Part shown: positions 25,052 to 34,028 of the stretch, in pieces
Layout: each line of letters starts with the position of its first letter
How positions within the stretch are numbered: the first letter of the stretch is position 1
Source of the DNA: Thalassobius sp047123305
GTDB taxonomy: Bacteria > Pseudomonadota > Alphaproteobacteria > Rhodobacterales > Rhodobacteraceae
Length of the DNA: 64,000 nucleotides
Reading direction: 5' to 3'
NCBI RefSeq assembly: GCF_047123305.1
Contig: NZ_CP138918.1
Span: 2,728,001 to 2,792,000 of the forward strand
The notes under the pieces: generated by a model
What the model saw: only the letters and a program-made list of their open reading frames with translations
Databases searched by the model: none
What the model was told of the DNA's origin: nothing
Translations under genes and position numbers: made by a program

Positions 25052-27292
25052 TCAGCCTTGCTGGTAAGCGTTTTGTAGGAAGTCGCGCAGCGTCGCAGAG
25101 GCCAGTGGCTTGGTCATCAGGCTGACCTTCAACCTGTCCGCCGTCTGCTGCACAACGTGGTCCCGTTGTGCAGTGATCAGGCAGGCGGGCACCGGCCCCA
25201 TGTGTTCGCCAAGATCCGCCAGAAGGTCGCTGCCCAAAGCGCCACCGTCCAACTGGTAGTCCGCGATGATGGCGTCAGGTGTCACGTCAAACTCCGCCAG
25301 CAACTGGTGCGCCTGCGCAGTGGTCTGGGCAGCCAGCACAGTGGCGCCCCATTGCTCCATCGTCAGGGTCAGGGCGCTGAGCAGGTCGGCGTCATTTTCC
25401 ACCAACAGCACAAACATGTTTTCCAAATCTTGCAGTTCCGCCTGTTGCTGCGGTCTGTGCGGGCGTCGGCTGGGGGGCTTGGCCGCGCGCTGCAGGTCCA
25501 CCGCGAAACAGGTGCCTTGATGCGGTTCCGAACGCAGATGCAGCGGATGTTTCAACAATGCACAGGCCCGCTCCACAATGGCCAGCCCCAGTCCTAGCCC
25601 CTCGGAGGCGCTGCTGGGGGCGGCGATGCGGTGAAACTCGTCAAAGATCAGCTCCTGCTGATCGTCAGGGATGCCGGGGCCGGTGTCATGCACCTCGACC
25701 CGAACCTGTGTGCCGTGCCGCCGCACCCCGATCAGCACTTTGCCACGCGCGGTATAGCGCACCGCATTGCCGATCAGGTTTTGCAGGATGCGGCGCAGAT
25801 AGGTGGCGTCGCTGGTGACGGTCACGCTGGTTGGCACAACCCGCAGGTCAATGCCTTTGGCCGCCGCCACGGGGGCAAGTTCATCACGCAGCTGCAACAA
25901 CAACCTGCCCAGCGGAACCTGACCCAGATGCACTGCCGCCTGTCCGCTGTCGAGTTTCGAGATATCCAGCAAAGCGCCAAGGATATGTTCGACGGAGTTC
26001 AGCGCGTTTGACGCCCGTTCCAGCACCGAGCGGGTCTGCGCATCCCCCCGATCCGCCAGCACCGAGCCGACATAGAGTTTTGCCGCCGACAAAGGTTGCA
26101 GCAGATCGTGGCTGGCGGCGGCCACAAAACGGGATTTGGAGGCATTGGCGCGTTCGGCCTCGGCCAAGGCATCCTCCAGCTCCAGCGTGCGTTCGATCAC
26201 CCGCTGTTCCAGCTGCTCGTTGGCCTCATAGACCGCTTGAACCGCGGCACGTTCGGCGCTGACGTCACTGAAAGAAAACACAAATCCCCGATCTGGCATT
26301 TCCTGCGCAGAAACCGTCAGAACGCGGCCGTTGTGATGGCGCATTTCAAAACTCAAGGGCGCACGGCTGGCTTCGCTGCGGACCCAGCGTTCGACCTGAT
26401 CGGCACTCATGCCACCGGTGAACTGAACTTCATCGCGGAACCGTTCGAACAACCCGTCAAACCCGATGCCCATGCGCAGCTTGGTCACTGTCAGCGACAA
26501 CAGTTCGCCAAACCGTTGGTTCCAGCCGACTAGACGGGCCTGATCGTCAAAGATGCAGACACCCTGATCCAGATGTTCCAGCGTGGCCCGGATCAGTTTG
26601 GCCTGTGTGTCCAGCATCCGGTCACGTTCAGCCCGTTCAAGCCGCATGATGTCGGTCACATCGGTTTGCAGGATCACGGTGCCGCCGTCTGGCGTTCGGT
26701 GTTCGCTGACCTGCACCCAGCGGTTCCAGACCATACGGGCGTTGAAAATCACATGGCGGTCCTGATGCCGTTCCATGCGACGCGCCGCCCAGCTCTCGGC
26801 AGTTTCGCCCTCGGCGAGTGTCAGAAATTGCGACCGGCTGATGGTGTCGACATAGGTGCGAAAGCTGATGCCGGGCTGCATCCGGTCGCGAACATCAGGC
26901 ATATGCAGGCCAAAACGGCTGTTGCACATGACCAGCTTTTCGTCCGCGTTGAACAGGGCAAAACCTTCCTGCACCGTTTCAATTGCATTGGTGAGGTTGC
27001 GTCTTGCCGCTTCGGTTTCTGCGTTGGCTTCGGCCAGTTGCGCGTTGGACTGGTTCAGCAGATCCAGCGCACGGCCCAATTCACGAGTGCGTTCGCGCAC
27101 CTCCTCTTCCAGCAGCGCAGCCCGCTGAAACTGCGCATAGGCCGCGCCCAACCCGTCCGAGCCCTGTTCAACCCGCCGCATCAGGGCGGCGCTGATCTTC
27201 TTCAGTTTGGCGTTCTGCCGTTCCAGACTGTCGGCGGGGTTGATCAGGCTGTCAGGGCTTGCATTTGGGGGGCTTGCGTTGGCGGGGGTCAT
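25052..27292 (-). CDS. nahK: NahK/ErcS-like PAS hybrid sensor kinase
   Basis: 746 residues, soluble. A coiled-coil start (residues ~25-100), two PAS domains (~105-220 and ~235-350, the second with QGVCIFDDQARLVGWNQRF), HisKA with His395 (AASHDLLQPLSAAK), a HATPase domain (LQNLIGNAVRYTARG, GLGLGLAIVERA) and a receiver with Asp678 (IIADYQLDGG). No membrane span. Its ATG overlaps the stop of the FIST-domain gene by 4 bases. This gene pair is that of NosP and its kinase NahK, so it probably transduces NO (heme) signals. Identification by domain order and neighbour, not by experiment. Confidence 0.85.
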   Translation of the reverse strand: MTPANASPPNASPDSLINPADSLERQNAKLKKISAALMRRVEQGSDGLGAAYAQFQRAALLEEEVRERTRELGRALDLLNQSNAQLAEANAETEAARRNLTNAIETVQEGFALFNADEKLVMCNSRFGLHMPDVRDRMQPGISFRTYVDTISRSQFLTLAEGETAESWAARRMERHQDRHVIFNARMVWNRWVQVSEHRTPDGGTVILQTDVTDIMRLERAERDRMLDTQAKLIRATLEHLDQGVCIFDDQARLVGWNQRFGELLSLTVTKLRMGIGFDGLFERFRDEVQFTGGMSADQVERWVRSEASRAPLSFEMRHHNGRVLTVSAQEMPDRGFVFSFSDVSAERAAVQAVYEANEQLEQRVIERTLELEDALAEAERANASKSRFVAAASHDLLQPLSAAKLYVGSVLADRGDAQTRSVLERASNALNSVEHILGALLDISKLDSGQAAVHLGQVPLGRLLLQLRDELAPVAAAKGIDLRVVPTSVTVTSDATYLRRILQNLIGNAVRYTARGKVLIGVRRHGTQVRVEVHDTGPGIPDDQQELIFDEFHRIAAPSSASEGLGLGLAIVERACALLKHPLHLRSEPHQGTCFAVDLQRAAKPPSRRPHRPQQQAELQDLENMFVLLVENDADLLSALTLTMEQWGATVLAAQTTAQAHQLLAEFDVTPDAIIADYQLDGGALGSDLLADLGEHMGPVPACLITAQRDHVVQQTADRLKVSLMTKPLASATLRDFLQNAYQQG

Positions 27293-28452
27293 GACGCGCC
27301 ACCCGTATCATCAGGGGCATAGAAAGCCACACCGGTGAGCGTCTGGTTCACATGCATCGAGTTCCACTGTTCGCCATAGGTTGAAAACCCCACGACCCCA
27401 CGTTCGGCCATCAGATCAGACAGTTGGCCGGTCATCTGCTTCTGTTCCGCCTCCAGTTTGCGCAGCAGGCAATCGCAGGCAAGGATCGCGGCTGGCGGGC
27501 CTTTGGCGGCCAGCGCATCCAGTTCGGCAGCCAGATGGTCCACCATGTCCAATGGCTCTGCCAGGGTCAGCACAAGGCCCTCGTCGATGGCTGAGAAAAA
27601 CACCAGATCGCCATTGTCTGCCACCCGCTGGATCGAGCGCACGTGATGCTGGTCGCCAATGCGCACCACCACCGGGTGGGCGGCAAAGGTAAACGTGTCG
27701 AGCTGTTCTGGATCCTTGCCGAGAATGCGGGCGTATTCACGGGCGGCGGGTTCGGCGTTGATTTCGCGCACCAGCCGTTCTTCGGGGTCAGCTTCGGTCA
27801 CAACCATTTTGCGCGGGCTGGGCACCAGATGATCGGATTTGAACACTTTGATCGGGCAGCGGCTGCGAATTTGCGCCAGCACCGCGGCGTTCTGGTAGAG
27901 CTTGCCGCCGCTGAGCACGAAGGTGGCGCCGAACCGTTCCCCATCCCCGGCAGAGCCGCCGAACAGAGGCACTGGCCCCAGGCCAAGGGACAGATCCGCC
28001 GCCAGCACATCTTCGCGTCGGGACAGGCCGTCGATCAACAAGAAGTTGAACTCATGCCGGAAGTCTGAAGCCTCCTGCGCCAGCTGATTGCGGTTTTGCA
28101 GCATTTGAGCAACCAGCCCGTCGCTGTCATAATCGGTCAGGTTTTCAACCATAAGGTTTCGCGCGCGAAACAGGCTGTGGGGCAGGGCAATGGCGATGAT
28201 CTGGCCTTCTTCATAGCCGTTGCGGGTCAACTCCCCGGCGGTGGAACAACCAATGACCGTGGCGGGGGCAAACACCCTTTCTGCCTCTGCCGCCAGTTGT
28301 GTCACCTCCGCCTTGGGGGAAAAGAACAGCAACACCAGTTCCAGCGGCTCCGGTCCCAGCTCTGATGCCAAAGCCCGCAGCACATCCGGCGTGTCATGGG
28401 GCAGATGCACCACACGCAAAACCTCGGGGTCTGTTGCTTGCTGGTCTTTCAC
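27289..28452 (-). CDS. nosP: FIST-domain sensory protein, NosP-like
   Basis: 387 residues, GTG start at 28452 with GGGAGAG upstream. FIST_N (residues ~35-225: IGCSTAGELTRNGYEEG, LIDGLSRREDVLAADLS, PLFGGSAGDGERFG) and FIST_C (~230-370, ending GFSTYGEQWNSMHVNQTLTGVAFY). FIST proteins named NosP bind heme and NO and modulate a co-cistronic hybrid kinase; the overlapping kinase gene downstream fits exactly. Heme binding is inferred from the family. Confidence 0.85.
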   Translation of the reverse strand: MKDQQATDPEVLRVVHLPHDTPDVLRALASELGPEPLELVLLFFSPKAEVTQLAAEAERVFAPATVIGCSTAGELTRNGYEEGQIIAIALPHSLFRARNLMVENLTDYDSDGLVAQMLQNRNQLAQEASDFRHEFNFLLIDGLSRREDVLAADLSLGLGPVPLFGGSAGDGERFGATFVLSGGKLYQNAAVLAQIRSRCPIKVFKSDHLVPSPRKMVVTEADPEERLVREINAEPAAREYARILGKDPEQLDTFTFAAHPVVVRIGDQHHVRSIQRVADNGDLVFFSAIDEGLVLTLAEPLDMVDHLAAELDALAAKGPPAAILACDCLLRKLEAEQKQMTGQLSDLMAERGVVGFSTYGEQWNSMHVNQTLTGVAFYAPDDTGGAS

Positions 28453-28503
28453 GCGGGCGCTCTCCCTTCGCTGGCGTGTCGCTTGCAGCGTCAGAATGCG
28501 GGC

Positions 28504-29244
28504 TTAAGCGCCGTCTTGCAAGATATTGGCAAAGCTTGTTTCCTTGGCGATCAGAACCGCCTGTGTCCGGCTTTGCACCCCAAGTTTGCGCATGATCGCG
28601 GTGACATGGGCTTTCACAGTGGTTTCTGCGATCGACAGGTCAAAGGCGATCTGCTTGTTCAGTTTGCCCTCACAGATCAGTTGCAAAATGCGGGCCTGCT
28701 GTTTGGTCAGCGTGGCCAGACGGGCGGCGGCATCGGCGCTGTCGGTGTCGGGCGCATCCTCGATCAGGTCGCAGCCGTCAGGAACAAACTGTTCGCCCCG
28801 TTTCACCGCGTCAAAGGCAAGCGCAAAGACATCCCGTTGGCTGTGTTTCGGCACAAATCCCGCCGCTCCGGATTGCAAAGCTGAGGTGATGACCCGTGCG
28901 TCGCTCATGGAAGACACCACAATCACCGGCACATCTACCGCTTTGCGCAGCCGGATCAATCCGTCAAAGCCGTTCACATCCGGCAGGTTGAGGTCCAGCA
29001 CCACCACATCCGGCACACCCTGGTTGCCAATATCCTCCAGCGCGGCCTCCAGACTGGCGGCCATGCGAATGTCCTGCGTGCCGGTCACGGCCCTGAGCGT
29101 CATCGCCAATGCGTCGCAAAACAGCGGATGGTCATCCACCACCAGCGCGGACTGGATCTGTTTCGGGGCGGATTTGGCAGCGCTTGCGGGCAAGGCGTCC
29201 TCCTGAAGGCGAAAAGACAGGTGCATTTTATCCAAATTGGACAT
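28504..29244 (-). CDS. NarL/FixJ-type LuxR-family response regulator
   Basis: 246 residues: an N-terminal extension of ~30, a receiver domain with phospho-acceptor Asp84 (VVLDLNLPDVNG), and a LuxR helix-turn-helix (LTKQQARILQLICEGKLNKQIAFDLSIAETTVKAHV). It is the first gene of a minus-strand set and the FIST gene starts 51 bases after its stop. It is the likely output of the NosP/NahK pair, comparable to the AgmR/ErbR regulator next to this kinase family in Pseudomonas. Confidence 0.9.
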   Translation of the reverse strand: MSNLDKMHLSFRLQEDALPASAAKSAPKQIQSALVVDDHPLFCDALAMTLRAVTGTQDIRMAASLEAALEDIGNQGVPDVVVLDLNLPDVNGFDGLIRLRKAVDVPVIVVSSMSDARVITSALQSGAAGFVPKHSQRDVFALAFDAVKRGEQFVPDGCDLIEDAPDTDSADAAARLATLTKQQARILQLICEGKLNKQIAFDLSIAETTVKAHVTAIMRKLGVQSRTQAVLIAKETSFANILQDGA

Positions 29245-29460
29245 TGACCGTATAGTGGCCCTTAGTCGTAACCTGACAGGGTTATTTTGACGCGATTGCG
29301 ATTTACCTTCTGTTTACCAATACCGGGCCAGATTGGTCTTACACCTTTTCCGGTTCTTCTGGCGTCCTATTTTGCGCCGCAGCCGCATCTACACCCTTGG
29401 TCGCATAGGCGGATCCGCCGCTTTGCGCTTAGCCTCTTGCCCAAGAAGGAGGACAAACAC

Positions 29461-30012
29461 ATGCAACTGACCGATTCCCGTGAGATCAACACGGCTCGCG
29501 CCACTGTCTGGGCGGCTTTGCTGTCGGCGGAGGTGCTGAAGGAATGTGTGCCGGGCTGCAAAGAGATGTCCGGCACACCCGAAGACGGGTTCGAGGCCAC
29601 CGTGGTGCAGAAAGTTGGTCCGGTGAAGGCAACCTTCAAGGGGGCCGTAAGCTTTTCCGATATCGTCGCGGGGGAGGCCCTGACCCTGACTGGAGAGGGC
29701 AAAGGTGGCGCAGCAGGCTTTGCCAAAGGCGGCGCGAAAGTCACGCTGGAAGATCTGCCCGAAGGCGGCACCCGGCTGAGCTACGATGTGGAAGCCAAGG
29801 TCGGCGGCAAACTGGCCCAGCTGGGCAGCCGCATCATTGACGGCTTTGCCAAGAAAATGGCCGATCAGTTCTTTGAGAACTTCCAGAATGCTGTGGAAGG
29901 TCCATCTGAGGCGGAAGACGCTGAGGAGCAAGCCGGAGATCAGGCCGGAGATCAGGCCGACGAGCAAACCGGAGAGAAGAAGGGCTGGTTCAAGAAAGTC
30001 CTCGGCTCTTAA
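29461..30012 (+). CDS. coxG: CoxG-like SRPBCC protein (carbon monoxide dehydrogenase subunit G)
   Basis: 183 residues from the ATG at 29461 with AAGGAGG upstream; open frame before it is non-coding. SRPBCC/CoxG fold: LTDSREINTARATVWAALLS, LKECVPGCKEMSG, KATFKGAVSFSDI and SRIIDGFAKKMADQFFENF. The acidic tail carries GDQAGDQADEQ repeats and ends in a basic KKGWFKKVLGS, which may touch the membrane. CoxG recruits CO dehydrogenase to the membrane in known systems. First gene of coxG-S-L-M. Confidence 0.9.
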   Translation: MQLTDSREINTARATVWAALLSAEVLKECVPGCKEMSGTPEDGFEATVVQKVGPVKATFKGAVSFSDIVAGEALTLTGEGKGGAAGFAKGGAKVTLEDLPEGGTRLSYDVEAKVGGKLAQLGSRIIDGFAKKMADQFFENFQNAVEGPSEAEDAEEQAGDQAGDQADEQTGEKKGWFKKVLGS

Positions 30013-30097
30013 GGGGCCGGAAACACTGGGCGGGGCCTTTGGGCCCTGCGTCTTCATCAACGCAAGTACCAAGATTATCTGCTTTAGGGAGGGCACG

Positions 30098-30583
30098 ATG
30101 ACAGAAGTGAAAATGACGGTGAACGGCCGTGCGGTTTCGGGCGATGCGGAGGGGCGGACATTGCTGTCGACCTTCTTGCGCGAAACCCTTGGGATGACCG
30201 GCACCCATGTGGGCTGTGACACCAGCCAATGTGGCGCCTGTGTGGTCCATGTGAACGGTAACGCGGTGAAAAGCTGCACCATGTTTGCGCATGAGGCCGC
30301 CGGTGCAGAGGTTGCCACCATCGAAGGCCAGGCCGCACCGGATGGCACGCTAAACAAGATCCAGCAGGCGTTTCAGGATTACCACGGCCTGCAATGTGGT
30401 TTCTGCACGCCGGGCATGGTGATGTCTGCGGCGGCGCTGCTGAAAGAAAACCCGCAGCCGACCGAAGCCGAGGTACGTGACTATCTGGAAGGCAATATCT
30501 GCCGCTGCACCGGCTATCACAACATCGTCCGCGCGATCATGGCGGCCTCTGGTCAAGAGGTGCCAGCGGTGGCGGCCGAATAA
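30098..30583 (+). CDS. coxS: Molybdenum hydroxylase small subunit (2Fe-2S), CoxS-like
   Basis: 161 residues from the ATG at 30098 with AGGGAGGG upstream. Plant-ferredoxin-type 2Fe-2S domain (VGCDTSQCGACVVHVNG ... SC) and the second [2Fe-2S] domain (CGFCTPGMVM ... NICRCTGYHNIV). All eight cluster cysteines are visible. It passes electrons from the molybdopterin large subunit to the FAD subunit. Order S-L-M here is the form II arrangement. Confidence 0.95.
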   Translation: MTEVKMTVNGRAVSGDAEGRTLLSTFLRETLGMTGTHVGCDTSQCGACVVHVNGNAVKSCTMFAHEAAGAEVATIEGQAAPDGTLNKIQQAFQDYHGLQCGFCTPGMVMSAAALLKENPQPTEAEVRDYLEGNICRCTGYHNIVRAIMAASGQEVPAVAAE

Positions 30584-30637
30584 GTCATAAACCCAGATCC
30601 GCTGCGCCTGCGAGAGACCTCTGGGCGCGGTTTCATT

Positions 30638-30660
30638 GAGGATTTTCAGATCATTGAAAG
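30638..30660 (+). repeat. 23-bp interspersed repeat, copy 2
   Basis: GAGGATTT-TCA-GATC-A-TTGAAAG in the 119-base gap between coxS and coxL. Confidence 0.6.
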
Positions 30661-30702
30661 AGAAGGGCTGGAGGAGGCCTTACTGTTTCTAGGGAGGATA
30701 AT

Positions 30703-33078
30703 ATGCCGAAGGATCAAGGCATTGGCGCCAGCAGCAAGCGGCGCGAAGACGTAAGGTTCCTGACCGGAACCGGCAATTACACAGATGACATCAACCTGAT
30801 GAACCAGACCTATGCGCATTTCCTGCGCTCGGATGTGGCGCATGGCACGATCAACAGCATCGACGCCTCCGCCGCCGAGGCGATGGAGGGTGTGGTCAAG
30901 GTCTTCACCGCGAAGGATCTCGAAGGGGTGGGCGGCATTCCCTGCGGCTGGCAGGTGACAGACCGCGAAGGCAACCCGATGCAGGAGCCGAAGCACCCCA
31001 TTCTGGCCGAGGGCAAGGTGCGCCACGTCGGCGATCCCATCGCCGTTGTCATCGCCGAAAGCCCTGAGTTGGCGCGGGATGCAGCCGAAGCCGTTGAGGT
31101 GGACATTACTGAGCTGCCTGCCGTGGTGGATATGAAAGCCGCCTGCGCTGAGGGCGCCACCAAGGTGCATGACGATCTGTCCTCAAACCTTTGTTACGAC
31201 TGGGGCTTTGTGGAAGAGAACCGCGATGCGGTGGATCAGGCGATCAAAAACGCCGCCCATGTCACCACGCTGGAGCTGACCAACAACCGTCTGGTTGCCA
31301 ACCCGATGGAGCCTCGTGTGGCGGTGGGGGACTACAACCGCGCCAATGATGAGCACACGCTCTACACCACCTCACAGAACCCGCATGTGATCCGCCTGCT
31401 TATGGGCGCCTTTGTGCTGGGTATCCCGGAACATAAGCTGCGGGTGGTTGCGCCTGATGTGGGCGGTGGTTTTGGCACCAAAATCTTCCACTACGCGGAA
31501 GAGGCCTTTGTCACCTTTGCCGCCAAGGCGCTGAACCGCCCGGTGAAATGGACCTGCTCGCGCTCGGAGGCGTTTATCTCGGACGCGCATGGCCGCGATC
31601 ATGTGACCAAGATCGAACTGGCGCTGGATGCGGACAATAAGTTCACCGCGATCCGCACCGAAACCTACGCAAATATGGGTGCTTACCTGTCGACCTTTGC
31701 GCCTTCGGTGCCGACCTGGCTGCATGGCACATTGATGGCGGGCAACTACACCACGCCGCTGATTTATGTGAATGTGAAGGCGGTCTTTACCAACACGGTG
31801 CCGGTGGATGCCTATCGCGGGGCAGGTCGCCCCGAGGCAACCTTCCAGCTGGAGCGGGTGGTGGACAAAGCGGCGCGCGAGTTGGGCATGGATCCGGCGG
31901 AGCTGCGGCGTTTGAACTTCATCAAACCCGATCAGTTCCCCTATGAGACCCCTGTTGCGGTGGCCTATGACACTGGCAACTACCACGCCACGCTGGATAA
32001 GGCGCTGGAGCTGACCGACTACGCTGGCTTTGACGCCCGCGTGGCACAAAGCACAGCCAACGGCAAAATGCGCGGCTTCGGCATCGCCCATTACATCGAG
32101 GCCTGCGGCATCGCACCGTCGAATCTTGTCGGGCAGCTGGGCGCACGTGCGGGGCTTTATGAATCGGCCACTGTGCGGGTCAACGCCACCGGATCGATTG
32201 CCGTGATGACCGGCAGCCACAGCCATGGGCAGGGGCATGAAACCACCTTTGCCCAGGTGATGGCGGATATGATCGGCATTGACGAAAGTCAGGTCGATAT
32301 CGTCCACGGCGACACCTCGAAAACCCCGATGGGCATGGGCACCTATGGCTCGCGCTCAATCGCGGTCGGCGGCTCGGCCATGGTTCGGGCGGCGGAAAAG
32401 GTGATCAACAAGGCCAAGAAAATTGCCGCCCACCTGATGGAAGCCGCCGATGCGGATATCGAACTGAAGGACGGTCAGTTCTCAGTCGCAGGTACGGATA
32501 AATCCGTGGCCTGGGGCGATGTCTGCCTGGCAGCTTACGTGCCGCACAATTACCCGCTGGAAGAAATCGAACCGGGGCTGGAAGAGACCGCGTTCTACGA
32601 TCCGGCAAACTTCACCTACCCGTCGGGTGCTTACTTCTGCGAAGTAGAGGTGGATCCCGGCACCGGTAAGATCGATATCCTTGGCTTCACCGCGGCGGAT
32701 GATTTCGGCAATGTGATCAACCCGATGATCGTCGAAGGTCAGGTGCATGGTGGACTGGCACAAGGTCTGGGCCAGGCAATGCTGGAAAACTGCGTCTATG
32801 ATGACAACGGCCAGCTGCTCAGCGGGTCCTACATGGATTACGCCATGCCAAGGGCCCATGATCTGCCGAACTTCACCGTCGATCATTCCTGCCAGACACC
32901 TTGTACCCACAACCCGCTTGGGGTGAAGGGCTGCGGTGAGGCAGGGGCCATCGGGTCGCCGCCGGCCCTGGTCAACGCTGTGATTGATGCGCTGCACCGC
33001 GGGGGCTACCCTGTAGAGCATATCGACATGCCACTGTCGCCCTCGCGTGTGTGGAACGCGATGCAGTCGGTCAAATAA
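30703..33078 (+). CDS. coxL: Molybdopterin large subunit, form II CO-dehydrogenase-like
   Basis: 791 residues, the xanthine oxidase family large subunit. Mo-cofactor binding segments GGGFGTKIF, GSHSHGQGHETTF and TYGSRSIAVGG, and the catalytic Glu in GVKGCGEAGAIGSPPALVNAV. The active-site loop reads AYRGAGR at residues 370-376. That is the form II signature; true CO dehydrogenase (form I) has AYxCSFR with the Cu-ligating Cys. So CO is probably not its substrate and the natural one is unknown. AGGGAGG precedes the start. Confidence 0.93.
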   Translation: MPKDQGIGASSKRREDVRFLTGTGNYTDDINLMNQTYAHFLRSDVAHGTINSIDASAAEAMEGVVKVFTAKDLEGVGGIPCGWQVTDREGNPMQEPKHPILAEGKVRHVGDPIAVVIAESPELARDAAEAVEVDITELPAVVDMKAACAEGATKVHDDLSSNLCYDWGFVEENRDAVDQAIKNAAHVTTLELTNNRLVANPMEPRVAVGDYNRANDEHTLYTTSQNPHVIRLLMGAFVLGIPEHKLRVVAPDVGGGFGTKIFHYAEEAFVTFAAKALNRPVKWTCSRSEAFISDAHGRDHVTKIELALDADNKFTAIRTETYANMGAYLSTFAPSVPTWLHGTLMAGNYTTPLIYVNVKAVFTNTVPVDAYRGAGRPEATFQLERVVDKAARELGMDPAELRRLNFIKPDQFPYETPVAVAYDTGNYHATLDKALELTDYAGFDARVAQSTANGKMRGFGIAHYIEACGIAPSNLVGQLGARAGLYESATVRVNATGSIAVMTGSHSHGQGHETTFAQVMADMIGIDESQVDIVHGDTSKTPMGMGTYGSRSIAVGGSAMVRAAEKVINKAKKIAAHLMEAADADIELKDGQFSVAGTDKSVAWGDVCLAAYVPHNYPLEEIEPGLEETAFYDPANFTYPSGAYFCEVEVDPGTGKIDILGFTAADDFGNVINPMIVEGQVHGGLAQGLGQAMLENCVYDDNGQLLSGSYMDYAMPRAHDLPNFTVDHSCQTPCTHNPLGVKGCGEAGAIGSPPALVNAVIDALHRGGYPVEHIDMPLSPSRVWNAMQSVK

Positions 33079-33093
33079 GGAAGGACAGTCAGA

Positions 33094-33876
33094 ATGTATA
33101 ACTTTGACTTTGAACAGCCCGCCAGCGTCGAAGACGCGGTTGCAGCGCTGAAGGAAGAAGATGCGCTGGCGCTTTCTGGTGGCCAGACGCTGATCCCGTC
33201 GATGAAACAGCGGCTAAACGCGCCCTCAAAACTGGTGAGCCTGACGGGCATTGAGGCGCTGAAAGGCGTCTGCCAGAACGGCGATACCCTGTCGGTTGGT
33301 GCGGCCACCACCCATGCCACTGTGGCTGCAGAGGGCGGTGCCTATGCAGCACTGGCCGCGCTGGCAGGTGGCATCGGTGACCCGGCGGTGCGCAACCGTG
33401 GAACACTGGGCGGCTCTCTAGCCAACAACGATCCGGCGGCCTGTTATCCGTCGGCGGTGCTGGCCTCTGGCGCAACCGTGGTGACCAATGCGCGGGAAAT
33501 CGCGGCGGATGACTTCTTTGACGGGATGTTCGCCACCGCGCTGGACGAGGGGGAGATCATCACCTCGGTCAATTTCCCGATCCCGGAAAAGGCCAGCTAT
33601 CAGAAGTTCGAACAACCCGCGTCCCGCTTTGCGCTGACCGGGGTGTTTGTCGCCAAATACGCAGATGGTGTGCGGGTGGCCGTGACCGGGGCGTCAGAAG
33701 AGGGCGTGATGCGCTGGGCCGAGGCGGAAGCCGCCTTGTCAGCAGATTTTTCTCCGGAGGCTGTCGACGGGCTGTCGGTTGCCGCTGACGGGTTGATCAG
33801 TGATCTGCATGGCACGCCGGAGTATCGCGCCAATCTGATCAAGGTTCTGACGAAACGGGCTGTAGCGTCAGCCTGA
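33094..33876 (+). CDS. coxM: FAD-binding medium subunit, CoxM-like
   Basis: 260 residues, FAD_binding_5 type. It has the flavin motifs ALSGGQTLIPSMKQR (residue ~28) and TLGGSLANNDPAACYP (~108), and a CO_deh_flav_C domain at the C-terminus. It completes the SLM enzyme, passing electrons to quinone or another acceptor. It starts 15 bases after coxL and ends the operon; no coxD, E or F accessory genes follow. Confidence 0.95.
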   Translation: MYNFDFEQPASVEDAVAALKEEDALALSGGQTLIPSMKQRLNAPSKLVSLTGIEALKGVCQNGDTLSVGAATTHATVAAEGGAYAALAALAGGIGDPAVRNRGTLGGSLANNDPAACYPSAVLASGATVVTNAREIAADDFFDGMFATALDEGEIITSVNFPIPEKASYQKFEQPASRFALTGVFVAKYADGVRVAVTGASEEGVMRWAEAEAALSADFSPEAVDGLSVAADGLISDLHGTPEYRANLIKVLTKRAVASA

Positions 33877-33898
33877 TCCAGTGAAACCGTTGAACAAA

Positions 33899-33929
33899 GA
33901 AGGGCGCTCCATAACGGGGCGCCCTTTTG
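33899..33929. terminator. Terminator after the cox operon
   Basis: AAGGGCGC-...-GCGCCCTTTT hairpin with a T-run on the plus strand, between the convergent coxM and methyltransferase genes. Confidence 0.8.
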
Positions 33930-33956
33930 TGTGGCCACCGTTGCTGCCTGCGGCGG

Positions 33957-34005
33957 GAGTATTTGAAGATCGATGAAAGGCGCTTTCAATGATCCTGAAA
34001 TACTC
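33957..34005. repeat. 23-bp interspersed repeat, copies 3 and 4 as an inverted pair
   Basis: Copy 3 (33957-33979, plus) is GAGTATTT-GAA-GATC-G-ATGAAAG. Copy 4 (33983-34005, minus) is GAGTATTT-CAG-GATC-A-TTGAAAG. Only three bases separate them, so they form a large hairpin between the cox terminator and the convergent methyltransferase gene. Confidence 0.65.
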
Positions 34006-34028
34006 AAATCCAGTCCCTGACCAGCGGC

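Noticed and set aside
29409..29420. GGCGGATCCGCC palindrome upstream of coxG
   Set aside because: A single short GC-rich palindrome with no repeat or promoter context; likely chance.
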